Assembly: GCA_964531095.1 (NCBI GenBank)
Contig: CAZHED010000022.1
Location: 1 to 64,000, forward strand
DNA length: 64,000 bases
From: Palsa-1150 sp964531095
GTDB taxonomy: Bacteria > Myxococcota_A > Polyangia > Polyangiales > Polyangiaceae
Direction of reading: 5' to 3'
The notes beneath the pieces are model-generated. The model did not search any database. It saw only the letters and a program-made list of their open reading frames with translations, and was not told where the DNA came from. The position numbers were made by a program, and so were the translations under genes. Positions 33,102-42,307 of this stretch are shown piece by piece; position 1 is the first letter of the stretch, and every line of letters begins with the position of its first letter.

Positions 33102-34589
33102 ATGAAGATCAGTTGTCAGTCCTGTCACTCCAAATACAACGTCGCCGACGAGAAGGTGCAAGGCAAGATCGTCAAGATCCGCTGCCGAAAGTGCGGAGCG
33201 ACGATCGTCGTCAACGCGAGCGGCGGCGCCTTGGCAAACGGCTCCGTTCCGGCGCCGGCACCCGCGGCGCCGCAGGGCGCTTCGGCCGGTCGCGAGAGCG
33301 AGGGGGAGTGGCACGTTAGCGTGGCTGACAACGACCAGCGCACCATGAGCCTGGCGGAGCTCGTCGATGCGTACAACGCGGGCGTCGTCGCTCAAGATAC
33401 GTTCGTGTGGACCGAAGGCATGGGCGACTGGAAGCCGCTCAGCGAAGTGGACGTCGTGGTCTCCGCGCTGCACGCCGCAGTCCAGCAGGCGCCTGCGCCC
33501 GTCGCCCCCGCGCCTGCACCGGCGTTCGGCTACGGTTTGTCGGCTCCCGCGGCGGCATCGCCCGTGTACGAGGCCGCGCCTCGAGCGCCGGCCGTCGCGT
33601 ACCCGGAAGCAGCACCGGCCTACGAGGGTGGCTTCGCGTCGCAGGCGGCGGCGTCGCCCGAGCCGCGGCGAGCAGCGGTGGTCAAGCGCGAGGCGCGCGC
33701 GCGCGATCTCTTTGCGACACGCACGGGCGAAGAGATGCACACGAGCGCGCCAGTCACGCATTCCACGGCTCCGCCCCTCGCCGGAGACGACAGCAAGCTA
33801 ACCGGGCAACGCAACGAGAACTCCGTTCTCTTTTCGCTCGACCACCTGACCAAGAACAGCGAGCCGCAGCGCCCGCAAGACACCGGGTTCGCGCGGAGCA
33901 AAGACGACTCGGGCCTCATCGACCTCAAGGCGCTCTCGGCGAAGGCGGAATCGATGCGCCCGCCGACGCTGCACGACGCGAATGCGCTCTCCGCGCCGCT
34001 GGCACCGCCGCTCGGATTTGCCGCGCCGCTCGGAGCTCCGCTCGGAGGGTTTGGTCCAGGGTCCGAGGATCGGCCCAAGAGCAAGTTGCCGCTTCTCATC
34101 GGCGGGGGAGCCGGCGTGGCTTTGCTGCTGGTGCTTGGCATCGTCATCGGCCTGAAGATCGGCGGCGGGGCGACTCCCGCTCCTGCAGCGACAGCGAATG
34201 CCGCGCCGGGGCCGTCCGCGTCTGCGACCGCCGAGGCGAGCGCTTCTGCGGCGAGCGCCGCCCCGCTGGCCTCGGCGAGCGCAGCGCCGAGCGCATCGGC
34301 GAGCGCCCCGCCGGCACCCGTCGCCATGAAGCCCCGACCCTTTGGCGGCGGTGGGGGTGGTAGTGCGTTCAAGCAGGCCGTCTCGCCGAAGCCCGCCGGA
34401 GCCGCGGGCGCGGTCGGCGGCGGTACGGGTGCCGGCGGTGGTGGCGCCGGCGCGGGTGCGGGCGGCGGGGGATCGGCCGCGGGCGGAGCGGCGACAGGCG
34501 CCGGCGGGGCCGCGCCGGCTCCCGCGAAGAAGGGTGACTGCGGGTGCAATGGCGACCTGATGTGCATGATGAAGTGCTCCACGCACTGA
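33102..34589 (+). CDS. GltJ/AgmX-like zinc-ribbon, GYF and membrane protein
   Basis: 495 residues from the ATG at 33102. Order: an N-terminal zinc ribbon (KISCQSCHSKYNVADEKVQG, KIRCRKCGATIVV; two CxxC/CxxH knuckles), a GYF_2 domain near residues 70-125 (EWHVSVADNDQRTMSLAELV, VWTEGMGDWKPLSEV), a long Ala/Pro-rich cytoplasmic stretch, one membrane helix (LPLLIGGGAGVALLLVLGIV), an Ala/Ser/Pro then Gly-rich periplasmic tail, and a Cys-rich end (DCGCNGDLMCMMKCSTH). This is the layout of myxobacterial GltJ/AgmX gliding-motility proteins. No other motility genes are visible, so a regulatory paralogue is possible. Confidence 0.75.
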   Translation: MKISCQSCHSKYNVADEKVQGKIVKIRCRKCGATIVVNASGGALANGSVPAPAPAAPQGASAGRESEGEWHVSVADNDQRTMSLAELVDAYNAGVVAQDTFVWTEGMGDWKPLSEVDVVVSALHAAVQQAPAPVAPAPAPAFGYGLSAPAAASPVYEAAPRAPAVAYPEAAPAYEGGFASQAAASPEPRRAAVVKREARARDLFATRTGEEMHTSAPVTHSTAPPLAGDDSKLTGQRNENSVLFSLDHLTKNSEPQRPQDTGFARSKDDSGLIDLKALSAKAESMRPPTLHDANALSAPLAPPLGFAAPLGAPLGGFGPGSEDRPKSKLPLLIGGGAGVALLLVLGIVIGLKIGGGATPAPAATANAAPGPSASATAEASASAASAAPLASASAAPSASASAPPAPVAMKPRPFGGGGGGSAFKQAVSPKPAGAAGAVGGGTGAGGGGAGAGAGGGGSAAGGAATGAGGAAPAPAKKGDCGCNGDLMCMMKCSTH

Positions 34590-34633
34590 CCGCCGGTGGG
34601 GACGACTGAGACATCTGTCGCGCGAAGGCTGCC

Positions 34634-35458
34634 GTGACCTACTGCGTGGGGCTCAAAGTCGAGGCAGGGATGGTGTTCGCATCCGACTCGCGCACGAACG
34701 CCGGCTTCGACCAGATCGGCACCTTTCGCAAAATGGTCGTATACGAGCGGCCGGGCGACCGATTCATGGTGCTCCTGTCGTCCGGCAACCTGTCGGTCAC
34801 GCAGTCGATTCGCGAAATCCTCCAGGTCGAACAGCTCGAGGGGGAAGGTCATGAAGCGACGACCATCTGGAATGCCGCCAGCATGTTCGATGCGGCTCGC
34901 GTTCTCGGGCGGTCGGTGCGGCGGGTGAACAACCAAGAGGGTCCGGCCTTGCGTGCCGGAGGGATTGATTTCAGCTGCACGCTGATTTTCGGAGGCCAGA
35001 TCAAGGGCGAGGCGATGCGCTTGTTTCTCGTGTACTCCACTGGCAACTTCATCGAAGCCACAGCCGAGACGTGCTACTTCCAGATAGGCGAAGCGAAGTA
35101 CGGAAAGCCCGTGCTCGACCGAATGCTCGTGCCGAGCACGCCGCTCGCCGAAGCGACCAAGTGCGCGCTCGTGTCGATCGACTCGACGCTCAAGTCCAAT
35201 CTGTCGGTCGGCTTGCCGATCGATCTCCTCGTCTACGAAGCGGGGGCGCTGCGCAGTGACCAGATTGCGTGCATCGACGAGACCAACCCGTACTTTTCGA
35301 TGATCCGCGACTCGTGGGGTCAGCGTCTGCGCGGCGCATTCGAGGGCATCGACGATCCCAACTGGGAACCGAGCGGGGCGCGATACCCCCTGAGGGCTCA
35401 ATCGGGCAGGTACGAAGTGCTCCGAAAGATCACGAACCCCGACGAAAAGCTCATTTGA
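34634..35458 (+). CDS. Anbu-type (proteasome-like) peptidase
   Basis: 274 residues from a GTG giving MTYCVGLKVEAGMVFASDSR. Removal of Met exposes the N-terminal Thr that acts as nucleophile in the proteasome family. TNAGFDQIGTFRKMV, GDRFMVLLSSGNLSVTQSIR, CTLIFGGQIKGEAMRLFLVY and CALVSIDSTLKSNLSVGLPI match Anbu (ancestral beta subunit), a bacterial relative of the proteasome and HslV that forms large assemblies. In other bacteria Anbu often sits with transglutaminase and alpha-E genes; here it sits alone, 85 bp before rtcB on the same strand. Confidence 0.9.
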   Translation: MTYCVGLKVEAGMVFASDSRTNAGFDQIGTFRKMVVYERPGDRFMVLLSSGNLSVTQSIREILQVEQLEGEGHEATTIWNAASMFDAARVLGRSVRRVNNQEGPALRAGGIDFSCTLIFGGQIKGEAMRLFLVYSTGNFIEATAETCYFQIGEAKYGKPVLDRMLVPSTPLAEATKCALVSIDSTLKSNLSVGLPIDLLVYEAGALRSDQIACIDETNPYFSMIRDSWGQRLRGAFEGIDDPNWEPSGARYPLRAQSGRYEVLRKITNPDEKLI

Positions 35459-35543
35459 GAACGCGCAGCGCCGCCGAGGTCGAGGCAGGGCGGCCGGGCG
35501 GGTTTGTGCGAAGAGCAGCGGACCAGCGCGCAAGGGACCCACG

Positions 35544-37088
35544 ATGAAGGCGCGCGCGCTCGTGCACGAGGGCGACTGGAAGGCGCGGGCCGTCTGGTCC
35601 GACGAAGGCTACTTCCGCCTCCGAACCGACGACACCGCCGAGGTCGAAGTGCGCCTCTTCGTGACCCGCGCTCTGCTCATCGAAGCAGAGCCGGCACTCT
35701 ACCGCCAGATCGTGCAGGCCACGCGCTTTCCCGGCGTTCGCCTCGTCGTGATCACCCCGGACGTACACTACGGGTACGGGGTTCCCGTCGGGTGCGTCAT
35801 CCTGACCGATCGCCGGCCGGGGTCGGGCGGCGCGGTCGCGATGGGGCCCGTCGGCTTCGACATCGGGTGCGGGATGATGATCGCGCAGAGCCCTGTCGCC
35901 GCCGAGCGCGCCACGCCGGATCGCAAGCTCGAGTTCAATCGCGAGGTCACCAAGCGCGTGAGCCTCGGTGCGGGCGGCAAGAGCGTCAGGCTCGGCAAGC
36001 TGTCGGTGCCCGACTTTCAGGATCTCGTGCGCGGCGGCGCCGAGCGCTACGTCGAGAAGTACGGCGGGGAGTTCGATCGAAGCCGGGCCGAGCGGCATCG
36101 CATCCCGGTATCGGATGACTGGGACATCCCGTGGGGCGGCAAGGGCGCCCCCGAGCGGGGGCTCGACCAGCTAGGGTCGCTCGGCGGGGGCAATCACTTC
36201 ATCGAGCTTCAGAGGTGCGAGGACACCGGCACGCTGTTCGTGCAGGTCCACACTGGAAGCCGCGGCTTCGGCCACGGGCTCGCGACGAACTATTTCCAGA
36301 TCGCGAAAGACGAGCGGGCCGAACGCGGAGAGGACGAAATTGCCGACATCGATCTCGGTTACTTCACCCCCGACTCGCGACACTTCGGCGACTACCTCAA
36401 CGCGGTCGCGGCGGCGGGCAACTACGCCATCCTGAACCGGCTCGTCATCTTCGAGCAGATCGCCGAGGCGTTCCGCAGGGTGTTCCGAGAGGACCTCGAG
36501 CTCGTTTACGAGATCAGCCACAACCTGGTTCAGGCCGAAGAGCACCCGGCGTACGGCGAGGTCTGGGTGCACCGCAAGGGCGCGACGCGCGCGTTCCCGG
36601 CGGGCCACCCTGCGCTCGAGGGCACGATGTGGCAGGAGTCGGGGCATCCAATCCTCATCCCCGGGTCGAACCGCGACCACAGCTACGTGCTGATGCCCGA
36701 AGCGGGCGCGGTGAAGAGCGGCTACTCGGTCAACCATGGCGCGGGACGTCGCCTCTCGCGCGGAGAGGCCATGCGTCAGCTCGATCCGCGCAAGATCGAC
36801 GAGCAGTATCGGCGCGCCGGCGTCCTCGTGAACCTCGACGGGCGCGTGCCGCTCGACGAATCGGCGCAGTGCTACAAGCGGTGCGAAGAGGTGGTGTCCG
36901 CCGTGCTCGCCGCGGGGCTGGCGCGGGTGGAGCACACTCTCTGGCCGCTCGCCTCCATCAAGGGGAGCGAGGAGGGTGCGACGCGCGCGCAGCAGCGAGA
37001 GCGCAAGGGCAAAGACCGAGCGCGCGACAAGGAGCGCCGCGCGGAGCGCGACCTCGCCCGCAAGGGCAAGGGCGCCAGGTCCGAATAG
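35544..37088 (+). CDS. rtcB: RtcB RNA ligase with charged C-terminal extension
   Basis: 514 residues. RtcB motifs in order: VITPDVHYGYGVPVG, GPVGFDIGCGMMIAQ (metal-site Cys), SLGGGNHFIELQ, VHTGSRGFGH, VHRKGATRAFPAG (near the GMP region), ILIPGSNRDHSYVL and VNHGAGRRLSRGEAMRQL. It joins 2',3'-cyclic-phosphate and 5'-OH RNA ends using GTP and Mn2+. The last 40 residues are almost only Arg, Lys, Glu and Ala, a probable RNA-contacting or disordered extension. No archease or RtcA gene is adjacent. The start at 35544 (MKARALVHEG) is preceded by a spaced A/G-rich stretch and fits well. Confidence 0.93.
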   Translation: MKARALVHEGDWKARAVWSDEGYFRLRTDDTAEVEVRLFVTRALLIEAEPALYRQIVQATRFPGVRLVVITPDVHYGYGVPVGCVILTDRRPGSGGAVAMGPVGFDIGCGMMIAQSPVAAERATPDRKLEFNREVTKRVSLGAGGKSVRLGKLSVPDFQDLVRGGAERYVEKYGGEFDRSRAERHRIPVSDDWDIPWGGKGAPERGLDQLGSLGGGNHFIELQRCEDTGTLFVQVHTGSRGFGHGLATNYFQIAKDERAERGEDEIADIDLGYFTPDSRHFGDYLNAVAAAGNYAILNRLVIFEQIAEAFRRVFREDLELVYEISHNLVQAEEHPAYGEVWVHRKGATRAFPAGHPALEGTMWQESGHPILIPGSNRDHSYVLMPEAGAVKSGYSVNHGAGRRLSRGEAMRQLDPRKIDEQYRRAGVLVNLDGRVPLDESAQCYKRCEEVVSAVLAAGLARVEHTLWPLASIKGSEEGATRAQQRERKGKDRARDKERRAERDLARKGKGARSE

Positions 37089-37222
37089 AGCCGCACGCGG
37101 AGTCTTGCCGAGCGCGACGAGAAGCGCGATATTGGCGCACCGTGTTACGTGCCGAGCCGGATCGAGATGGTCGCCGAGACCCGCCGCCGCTCGCGCCGAG
37201 AGCCGGGGGCTGACATCCCGCC

Positions 37223-40200
37223 ATGGCTTGTCCCGACGAAGCGCACGTCGCGATGTTCGTTCAGGGAGAGCTGCCCGTAGCCGACGTCTCTCGGCTCGAA
37301 GCCCATCTGGACCACTGCGAGCAATGCCTGGCGCTCGTCGCGCAGGCGGCCGACTCCTCCGCGCGTCACTCCGGGGAGGCGGCCGTCCCGAGCGCGAAGG
37401 ACGACTCGGTCTTCGTCCACCTCATTGCGGCCCTTGCCCGCCGGTCGGACCGCCCGGTCGCAAACCCGCCATCTCCTCCGGAGCGCTTCGGTCCGTACCG
37501 CGTGGTCGGAGTCCTCGGGCGGGGCGCGATGGGCGTCGTGTACGAAGGGCTTCACCAGACCTCCGGCCGGAGCGTCGCCATCAAGACGGTGGCCTCGCCG
37601 AGCCCGAAGCTCCTGGCTGCGATGAGGCAGGAGATTGCTTTCCTCGAGCGCCAGCAACACCCGGGCATCGTGACCATCTTCGAGAACGGAGTCGTCGATG
37701 GCGACCCGTGGTACGCGATGGAGCTTCTCCGGGGCGCGACGCTCGAAGACTTCAACCGCGGCCTGTGGCAGGGGCGGTCGAGCGTCGCGCGCGCCGAGCC
37801 GATGATTCGTCTGGCGTCCCCACAGCCCCCGGCCGCTGGCGGACGCCTGGACGAAGTCCTGGCGCTGTTCGTCCGCATGGCCGCGCCTCTCGGATTCATC
37901 CATAGAGCGGGCATCGTTCACTGCGACCTCAAGCCGGCCAATATCTTCATTTGCGGCGGCGGCCAGCCGGTGCTCATGGACTTTGGCTTGCTCTCCCGCG
38001 CCGGTGGGGCGATAGGCCGCGAGTCGCTGGAGGTGGGCGGTCACCTGCGCGGCACGCTGCCCTATCTCTCGCCGGAGCTCATTCGAGGACAGATTCCCGA
38101 TGCCCGCGCGGACCTGTACGCGCTCGGATGCATTCTCTACGAGAGCGTGACGGGAAGACCTCCGTTCGTCGCGAAGACCGCAAACGGGTTTCTCGAAGCG
38201 CACTTGCACGACGATCCCGAGCCGGCCTCGCGCTTGGTGGCAGGCGTGCCGCCGGAGCTCGACCAGCTGCTCGCGGGGCTCCTGGCCAAGCGGCCCGCGG
38301 AGCGAATTGGCGATGTGGACGTCGCCGCCGAGCGGCTCACCCGCCTGATTCGGGATCCCGACGCGCGTCCGCGGTCGCCCCGTCCGTCGATGCCCGCTCT
38401 CTTCCGGCCGAGGATGGTGGGCCGCGACGAAGTGATCGAGCGCATCCACGCGTTGCGCGCCGACGCCCTGAACGGGCACGGGCATCTTCTGCTCATCAGC
38501 GGCGAGAGCGGGATCGGCAAGACCTTCTTGGCTTCCGAGATCGCGCAGCGCGCGGCGCGAGCGCGGTTCGAAGTCGTCACCGGAGAGTGCGTGCCCGTGG
38601 CGCCCACCGAGCAGGGCGGGAGGGAGATTGTCGGTGCCGCGCTCGAGCCATTCCGAAAGTTGCTCCAGCACGCGGCGGACCGCTGCCGGGATGCCGGATA
38701 CGACAGCCGCATTCGCCTGTTCGGTTCCGAGCGGACCATTCGCCTTCTCGCGAGGTACGAGCCGGCGCTGGCGCACCTGCTCGGCCCGGCAGGGGAAGAG
38801 GACCTCGCGCCGCTTCCCCCCACGGCGGAGCGCGAGCGGGTGCTCCAGGCGCTGACCGACGTTCTCGAGCGGGTGGCGGAAGACGCGCCGTTGCTTCTGA
38901 TCATCGACGACTTGCAATGGGCGGACGATCTGTCGCTGGCGTTCCTGGAGTCGCTGTCCGCGGACGTCTTCGCCACGAGGCGGCTTCTCGTGCTCGGCCT
39001 TTACCGGAGCGAGGAGACGTCGAAGGCGCTCTCGGACTTGGAAGGCAAGAACGACGTGCAATCGTTTCGACTGGAGCGCCTCGATTCGTCGGCGCTCACG
39101 GTCATGGTGGGCGACCTTCTTTCGGACAGTCCCCCGGCGATGTTCGTGGAAACGCTGGCGGCCCATTCCGAGGGCAATCCATTCTTCGTCGCGGAGTACT
39201 TGCGAGCCGCGGCGTCGGAGGGTCGCCTGGAACGAACCGCGGCGGGCTGGAGGCTCCCGGTGGCGACCGGGGAGGGCCCTTCGGTTTACGCAGATTGGCC
39301 GTTGCCACAGTCGCTCCAGGCGCTGCTCGAGCGCCGGCTGTCCTCACTGACGCCGACGGCGCAGCGACTGGCGGAGGCGGCCGCCGTGCTGGGACGCGAG
39401 CAACGAATCGCCATGCTGACGGCCATCGTCGGCAACACACCCGAGGAGGTCACGCGGGTCATCGACGAGATGGTGGAGCGTCAAGTCGCCCAGCGGACTT
39501 CCAAGGAGAGTCTCCGCTTTCTTCACGACAAGACGCGCGAGGCCGCGTATGCCCGCCTGGAGCCCGACCGGCGCCGGGCCCTGCATCTCGCGGCGGCGAA
39601 TGTGATCGAAGTCTCGTACGCGGCGAGCTCCGAGCTGCCCGCCCACTACGCCGAGCTCGCGTATCACCTGCAGCGGGGAGGGGATGCGGGGCGGGCGGTG
39701 GATTACTTCGAGAAGGCGGGGGAGCATGCGCTGAGGAGGTCGGCCAACGTGGATGCGGTGCGCTTCTTTCGAGACGCGATCGCCGTGGACACAGCCAATG
39801 CGATTGGCATCCCGGCGGACCGCCGCGCATTGTGGGCGCGTAAAATCGGAGATGCCCTGCAGGGTGTCGGAGACCTTGCCGGCAGCAAAGAGCATCTCTT
39901 GGACGCGCTCAGCCGTCTCGGCCAGCCGATGCCTCAGACGAACGCAAAGATCGGTCTCGGCATCGCGCGAAAGCTCTTCAAGCAGATTGTCTACCGTGCT
40001 GTGCCACACCGGTGGATCGAAGCCGATTCGCAACAGAGCGCGGCTCTATTGGAAATAGCCCGCGCCTACGACCGCTTGATGCAGATCTACTATTATCGAG
40101 GCGAGTATGGGCCCCTCTTCTTCGCAAACCTTTCCATGCTGGACTTCGCCGAGCGGGCAGCAGCCTCGCCCATCCTGGCCGTCGCGTATGCGAACACCGC

Positions 40201-41158
40201 CGCTACCGCAGGGCTCGTCCCGCTGCGAGGCGTCGCCAACACCTACTTTCGTCTCGCCGAGACGACGCTGGGTCAGGCTTACGACGCCGAGGCCGAATCA
40301 TATCTTCGCGCGCTGAGCGCGCGTTACCTGAGCGGGCTCGGAAAGTGGACCGAGGCGATTGCTGCCGCAGACCGGGTCATGGCGTTGGCCGAAGACCTTG
40401 GCTTCCGGCGGCGCTGGGACGAGGGAGCGGGCCTGCGATCGGACCTGAGCTGGGGACGGGATTTCGATGAATCCATGATGTGGTGCAATCGGATGCTCGA
40501 GTCAGCACTGCGACGACGCGATGCCCAAGCAACGGTCTGGGGCTTTCTTCGGCGTGCAGAGGTGAACGTAGCACGTGGCGATCTCGACCTTGCCGAGCGA
40601 AGCCTCGACGAGGTTGAGCCGAGGCTCACGGATCTGGGCTACGCAGAGCAAATACGTGCGCTCGGACTCCGCGCCATTGCACTGGTGGCACGGGACCGAT
40701 TGCAGGATGCAACCATTGCTGCGGACCGCGCCGCCAAGCTAATCGATGAGACCAAAACGATTCACATTTATTGCATCGACGCTTACGCTCGGATTGCCGA
40801 GGTACGCCTTGCGGCCTTGTCGACGGCGACTCTTCCGTCCGACCCCGAGAAGGCAAAGGCGAAATCTGCATGTGAGACCCTCGGCAAGGCGGCGCGTCTC
40901 TTCCCCATCGCGCTCCCGCGCTTCTGCCTGCACGAGGGGACGAGACGCCTGCTGCGCGGCTCGCGGCAAGCTGCCGTCGCGATGTGGGAACGCGGTGTTC
41001 GGACCGCGGCCACCCTGGAAATCCCGCACGAAGAGGCACTCCTGCTCCTGAAGCTGGCCAAGTATCGGTCGCCAGCCGCTGCCAACGCGACGTCCAGCGA
41101 ACGGGCCCTACAAATCCTCGCCCGTCTCGGGGTCGAAGACGCGGCAACGAGAGAGTGA
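37223..41158 (+). CDS. Zinc-finger / Ser-Thr kinase / AAA ATPase / TPR signalling protein
   Basis: 1311 residues. (1) Residues about 1-45: anti-sigma type zinc finger with H28, H31, C32 and C35 (EAHLDHCEQC). (2) About 92-375: Hanks kinase domain with the glycine loop LGRGAMGVVYEG, VAIKTV lysine, HCDLKPAN at 233-240 and a DFG. The usual Arg before the catalytic Asp is replaced by C234, so it is a non-RD kinase. (3) About 395-760: AAA_16/STAND-like ATPase, ISGESGIGKTFLAS Walker A and LLLIIDDLQWADDLS Walker B. (4) About 800-1311: TPR-like helices. It joins phosphorylation with ATP-driven assembly. It converges with the DUF3237 operon, 10 bp apart. Confidence 0.92.
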   Translation: MACPDEAHVAMFVQGELPVADVSRLEAHLDHCEQCLALVAQAADSSARHSGEAAVPSAKDDSVFVHLIAALARRSDRPVANPPSPPERFGPYRVVGVLGRGAMGVVYEGLHQTSGRSVAIKTVASPSPKLLAAMRQEIAFLERQQHPGIVTIFENGVVDGDPWYAMELLRGATLEDFNRGLWQGRSSVARAEPMIRLASPQPPAAGGRLDEVLALFVRMAAPLGFIHRAGIVHCDLKPANIFICGGGQPVLMDFGLLSRAGGAIGRESLEVGGHLRGTLPYLSPELIRGQIPDARADLYALGCILYESVTGRPPFVAKTANGFLEAHLHDDPEPASRLVAGVPPELDQLLAGLLAKRPAERIGDVDVAAERLTRLIRDPDARPRSPRPSMPALFRPRMVGRDEVIERIHALRADALNGHGHLLLISGESGIGKTFLASEIAQRAARARFEVVTGECVPVAPTEQGGREIVGAALEPFRKLLQHAADRCRDAGYDSRIRLFGSERTIRLLARYEPALAHLLGPAGEEDLAPLPPTAERERVLQALTDVLERVAEDAPLLLIIDDLQWADDLSLAFLESLSADVFATRRLLVLGLYRSEETSKALSDLEGKNDVQSFRLERLDSSALTVMVGDLLSDSPPAMFVETLAAHSEGNPFFVAEYLRAAASEGRLERTAAGWRLPVATGEGPSVYADWPLPQSLQALLERRLSSLTPTAQRLAEAAAVLGREQRIAMLTAIVGNTPEEVTRVIDEMVERQVAQRTSKESLRFLHDKTREAAYARLEPDRRRALHLAAANVIEVSYAASSELPAHYAELAYHLQRGGDAGRAVDYFEKAGEHALRRSANVDAVRFFRDAIAVDTANAIGIPADRRALWARKIGDALQGVGDLAGSKEHLLDALSRLGQPMPQTNAKIGLGIARKLFKQIVYRAVPHRWIEADSQQSAALLEIARAYDRLMQIYYYRGEYGPLFFANLSMLDFAERAAASPILAVAYANTAATAGLVPLRGVANTYFRLAETTLGQAYDAEAESYLRALSARYLSGLGKWTEAIAAADRVMALAEDLGFRRRWDEGAGLRSDLSWGRDFDESMMWCNRMLESALRRRDAQATVWGFLRRAEVNVARGDLDLAERSLDEVEPRLTDLGYAEQIRALGLRAIALVARDRLQDATIAADRAAKLIDETKTIHIYCIDAYARIAEVRLAALSTATLPSDPEKAKAKSACETLGKAARLFPIALPRFCLHEGTRRLLRGSRQAAVAMWERGVRTAATLEIPHEEALLLLKLAKYRSPAAANATSSERALQILARLGVEDAATRE

Positions 41159-41168
41159 CAGCGGCTCT

Positions 41169-41747
41169 TCATCCGGTCGAGTAGACGTCGAGCCTGCCCG
41201 TTACGTTTCGAGTTTGAGCTCCGGGCACACGGCTCGCGTTCCAGGTACCGAAAGCAATACAGGTTTGCTCCGAAAGCCATCGGTACCGCGTGTCCGTTGT
41301 CTCGAAGAGAGGCACAATCCACGCCCCACCTTCGAGGGGGCGGCCGGTCCCGAAATAGGTAGTCGCGTCGCCGCGAAAACGCAGCACGCCTTGGTACGTC
41401 ACGTCGATCGACGCGCGATCCTCCGTATTTATGCTCATTCGCCCCTTGATTGATGCGACAACGCCGTTTTCGCGGAATAGGACTGTCTCCTCGATGCTTT
41501 CGATCGCGCCTACGGGACAATTGTGCTTGCGGTCGTCGACGCCGACGATACTAATCGCGTCCAAGACGTGAAAGAAGTTTCCGAGCGACAAGCCACTCCC
41601 TCCCTCGAAGCGTCGTCGCGGAACCACGCGGACTCCGCCGGGCACACGTAAGGCCTCGGCCTCGCTGAAGGCGAGCTTCGGGTCGTACGAGCAGGCATAT
41701 TTCATCTTCCTGTCCAAGAACTGCGTTCGAACGTTGCGAAGATCCAT
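41169..41747 (-). CDS. DUF3237-family protein, third member of the operon
   Basis: 192 residues from MDLRNVRTQFLDRKMKYACS. The C-terminal DUF3237 landmark is present: GAWIVPLFETTDTRYRWLSE, QTCIAFGTW and a final RLDVYSTG, with the RMSINTEDRASIDVTYQGVL strand pair before it. DUF3237 (UPF0311-like) proteins form small beta-barrels with no known reaction. The gene starts 9 bp before (minus strand: after) the end of the second DUF3237 gene and is co-directional. It is the promoter-distal gene of the set. Its end nearly touches the convergent kinase gene. Confidence 0.8.
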   Translation of the reverse strand: MDLRNVRTQFLDRKMKYACSYDPKLAFSEAEALRVPGGVRVVPRRRFEGGSGLSLGNFFHVLDAISIVGVDDRKHNCPVGAIESIEETVLFRENGVVASIKGRMSINTEDRASIDVTYQGVLRFRGDATTYFGTGRPLEGGAWIVPLFETTDTRYRWLSEQTCIAFGTWNASRVPGAQTRNVTGRLDVYSTG

Positions 41748-41755
41748 ATGTGGCC

Positions 41756-42307
41756 TCAGGTCATGGAATAAATGTCGTAGCTCACGCGACGAAACAGCCC
41801 CTGGACCTGCTGGACCGTGCCGAATCCAACACATTGTTCCTCGGTCAGCCATCGATACGTCGGGGAGTCCGTTTCGTAGGTAGGCGTCACCACAATGCGG
41901 TACTCGGCAGGCGCCTCTAGTGTTCCAAGCGAATCCAGGCCGCCCGCAATGGCGCGAAAGGCCCCGACGCCCATTGGCATGATCCCGTGGTAGGTGGTGT
42001 CGATAAGCGCCCCGTCGTCGGTCTGGATCCTCGCGCGAACATTTGCGACGGCAACGTCGTCCTCGCGGACCAAAACGGGGTCCTCGCCGTATATGAGTGT
42101 GCCGGTGACTGCAGGATAGCCCAGCGCGCCAACCGTGCGCTCACGGAGAACGTTGTATACGCGCGCGGTATTCGGAACGCAGAAAAGATTGAGCCGAATG
42201 CCGCCGGGAACGAGCCCGAGCTCTTCGAAATCCATAGAAAATTCCAAGTCCACCGAAAACAAGTACAAAAGGGATTTGTCGATGAAGTATCCTCGATGTG
42301 CAATCAT
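41756..42307 (-). CDS. DUF3237-family protein, second member of the operon
   Basis: 183 residues. Landmarks are a TTYHGIMPMGVGAFRA segment, EYRIVVTPTYETDSPTYRWL, TEEQCVGFGTVQ and the end RRVSYDIYSMT, a full DUF3237 pattern. The ATG overlaps the stop of the first member as ATGA (42304-42307), indicating coupled translation. The sequence is only distantly similar to its two neighbours outside the landmarks, so this is old divergence, not a recent duplication. No signal peptide. Confidence 0.85.
   Translation of the reverse strand: MIAHRGYFIDKSLLYLFSVDLEFSMDFEELGLVPGGIRLNLFCVPNTARVYNVLRERTVGALGYPAVTGTLIYGEDPVLVREDDVAVANVRARIQTDDGALIDTTYHGIMPMGVGAFRAIAGGLDSLGTLEAPAEYRIVVTPTYETDSPTYRWLTEEQCVGFGTVQQVQGLFRRVSYDIYSMT

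Noticed and set aside
33620..35542. 640-codon minus-strand frame over GltJ-like and Anbu genes
   Set aside because: Antisense to two genes with clear family motifs; the Pro/Ala repeats mirror the Gly/Ala tail of the GltJ-like protein.
37145..39166. 673-codon minus-strand frame inside the kinase/AAA gene
   Set aside because: No recognisable motif and Arg/His-rich; the plus strand has all kinase and ATPase motifs.
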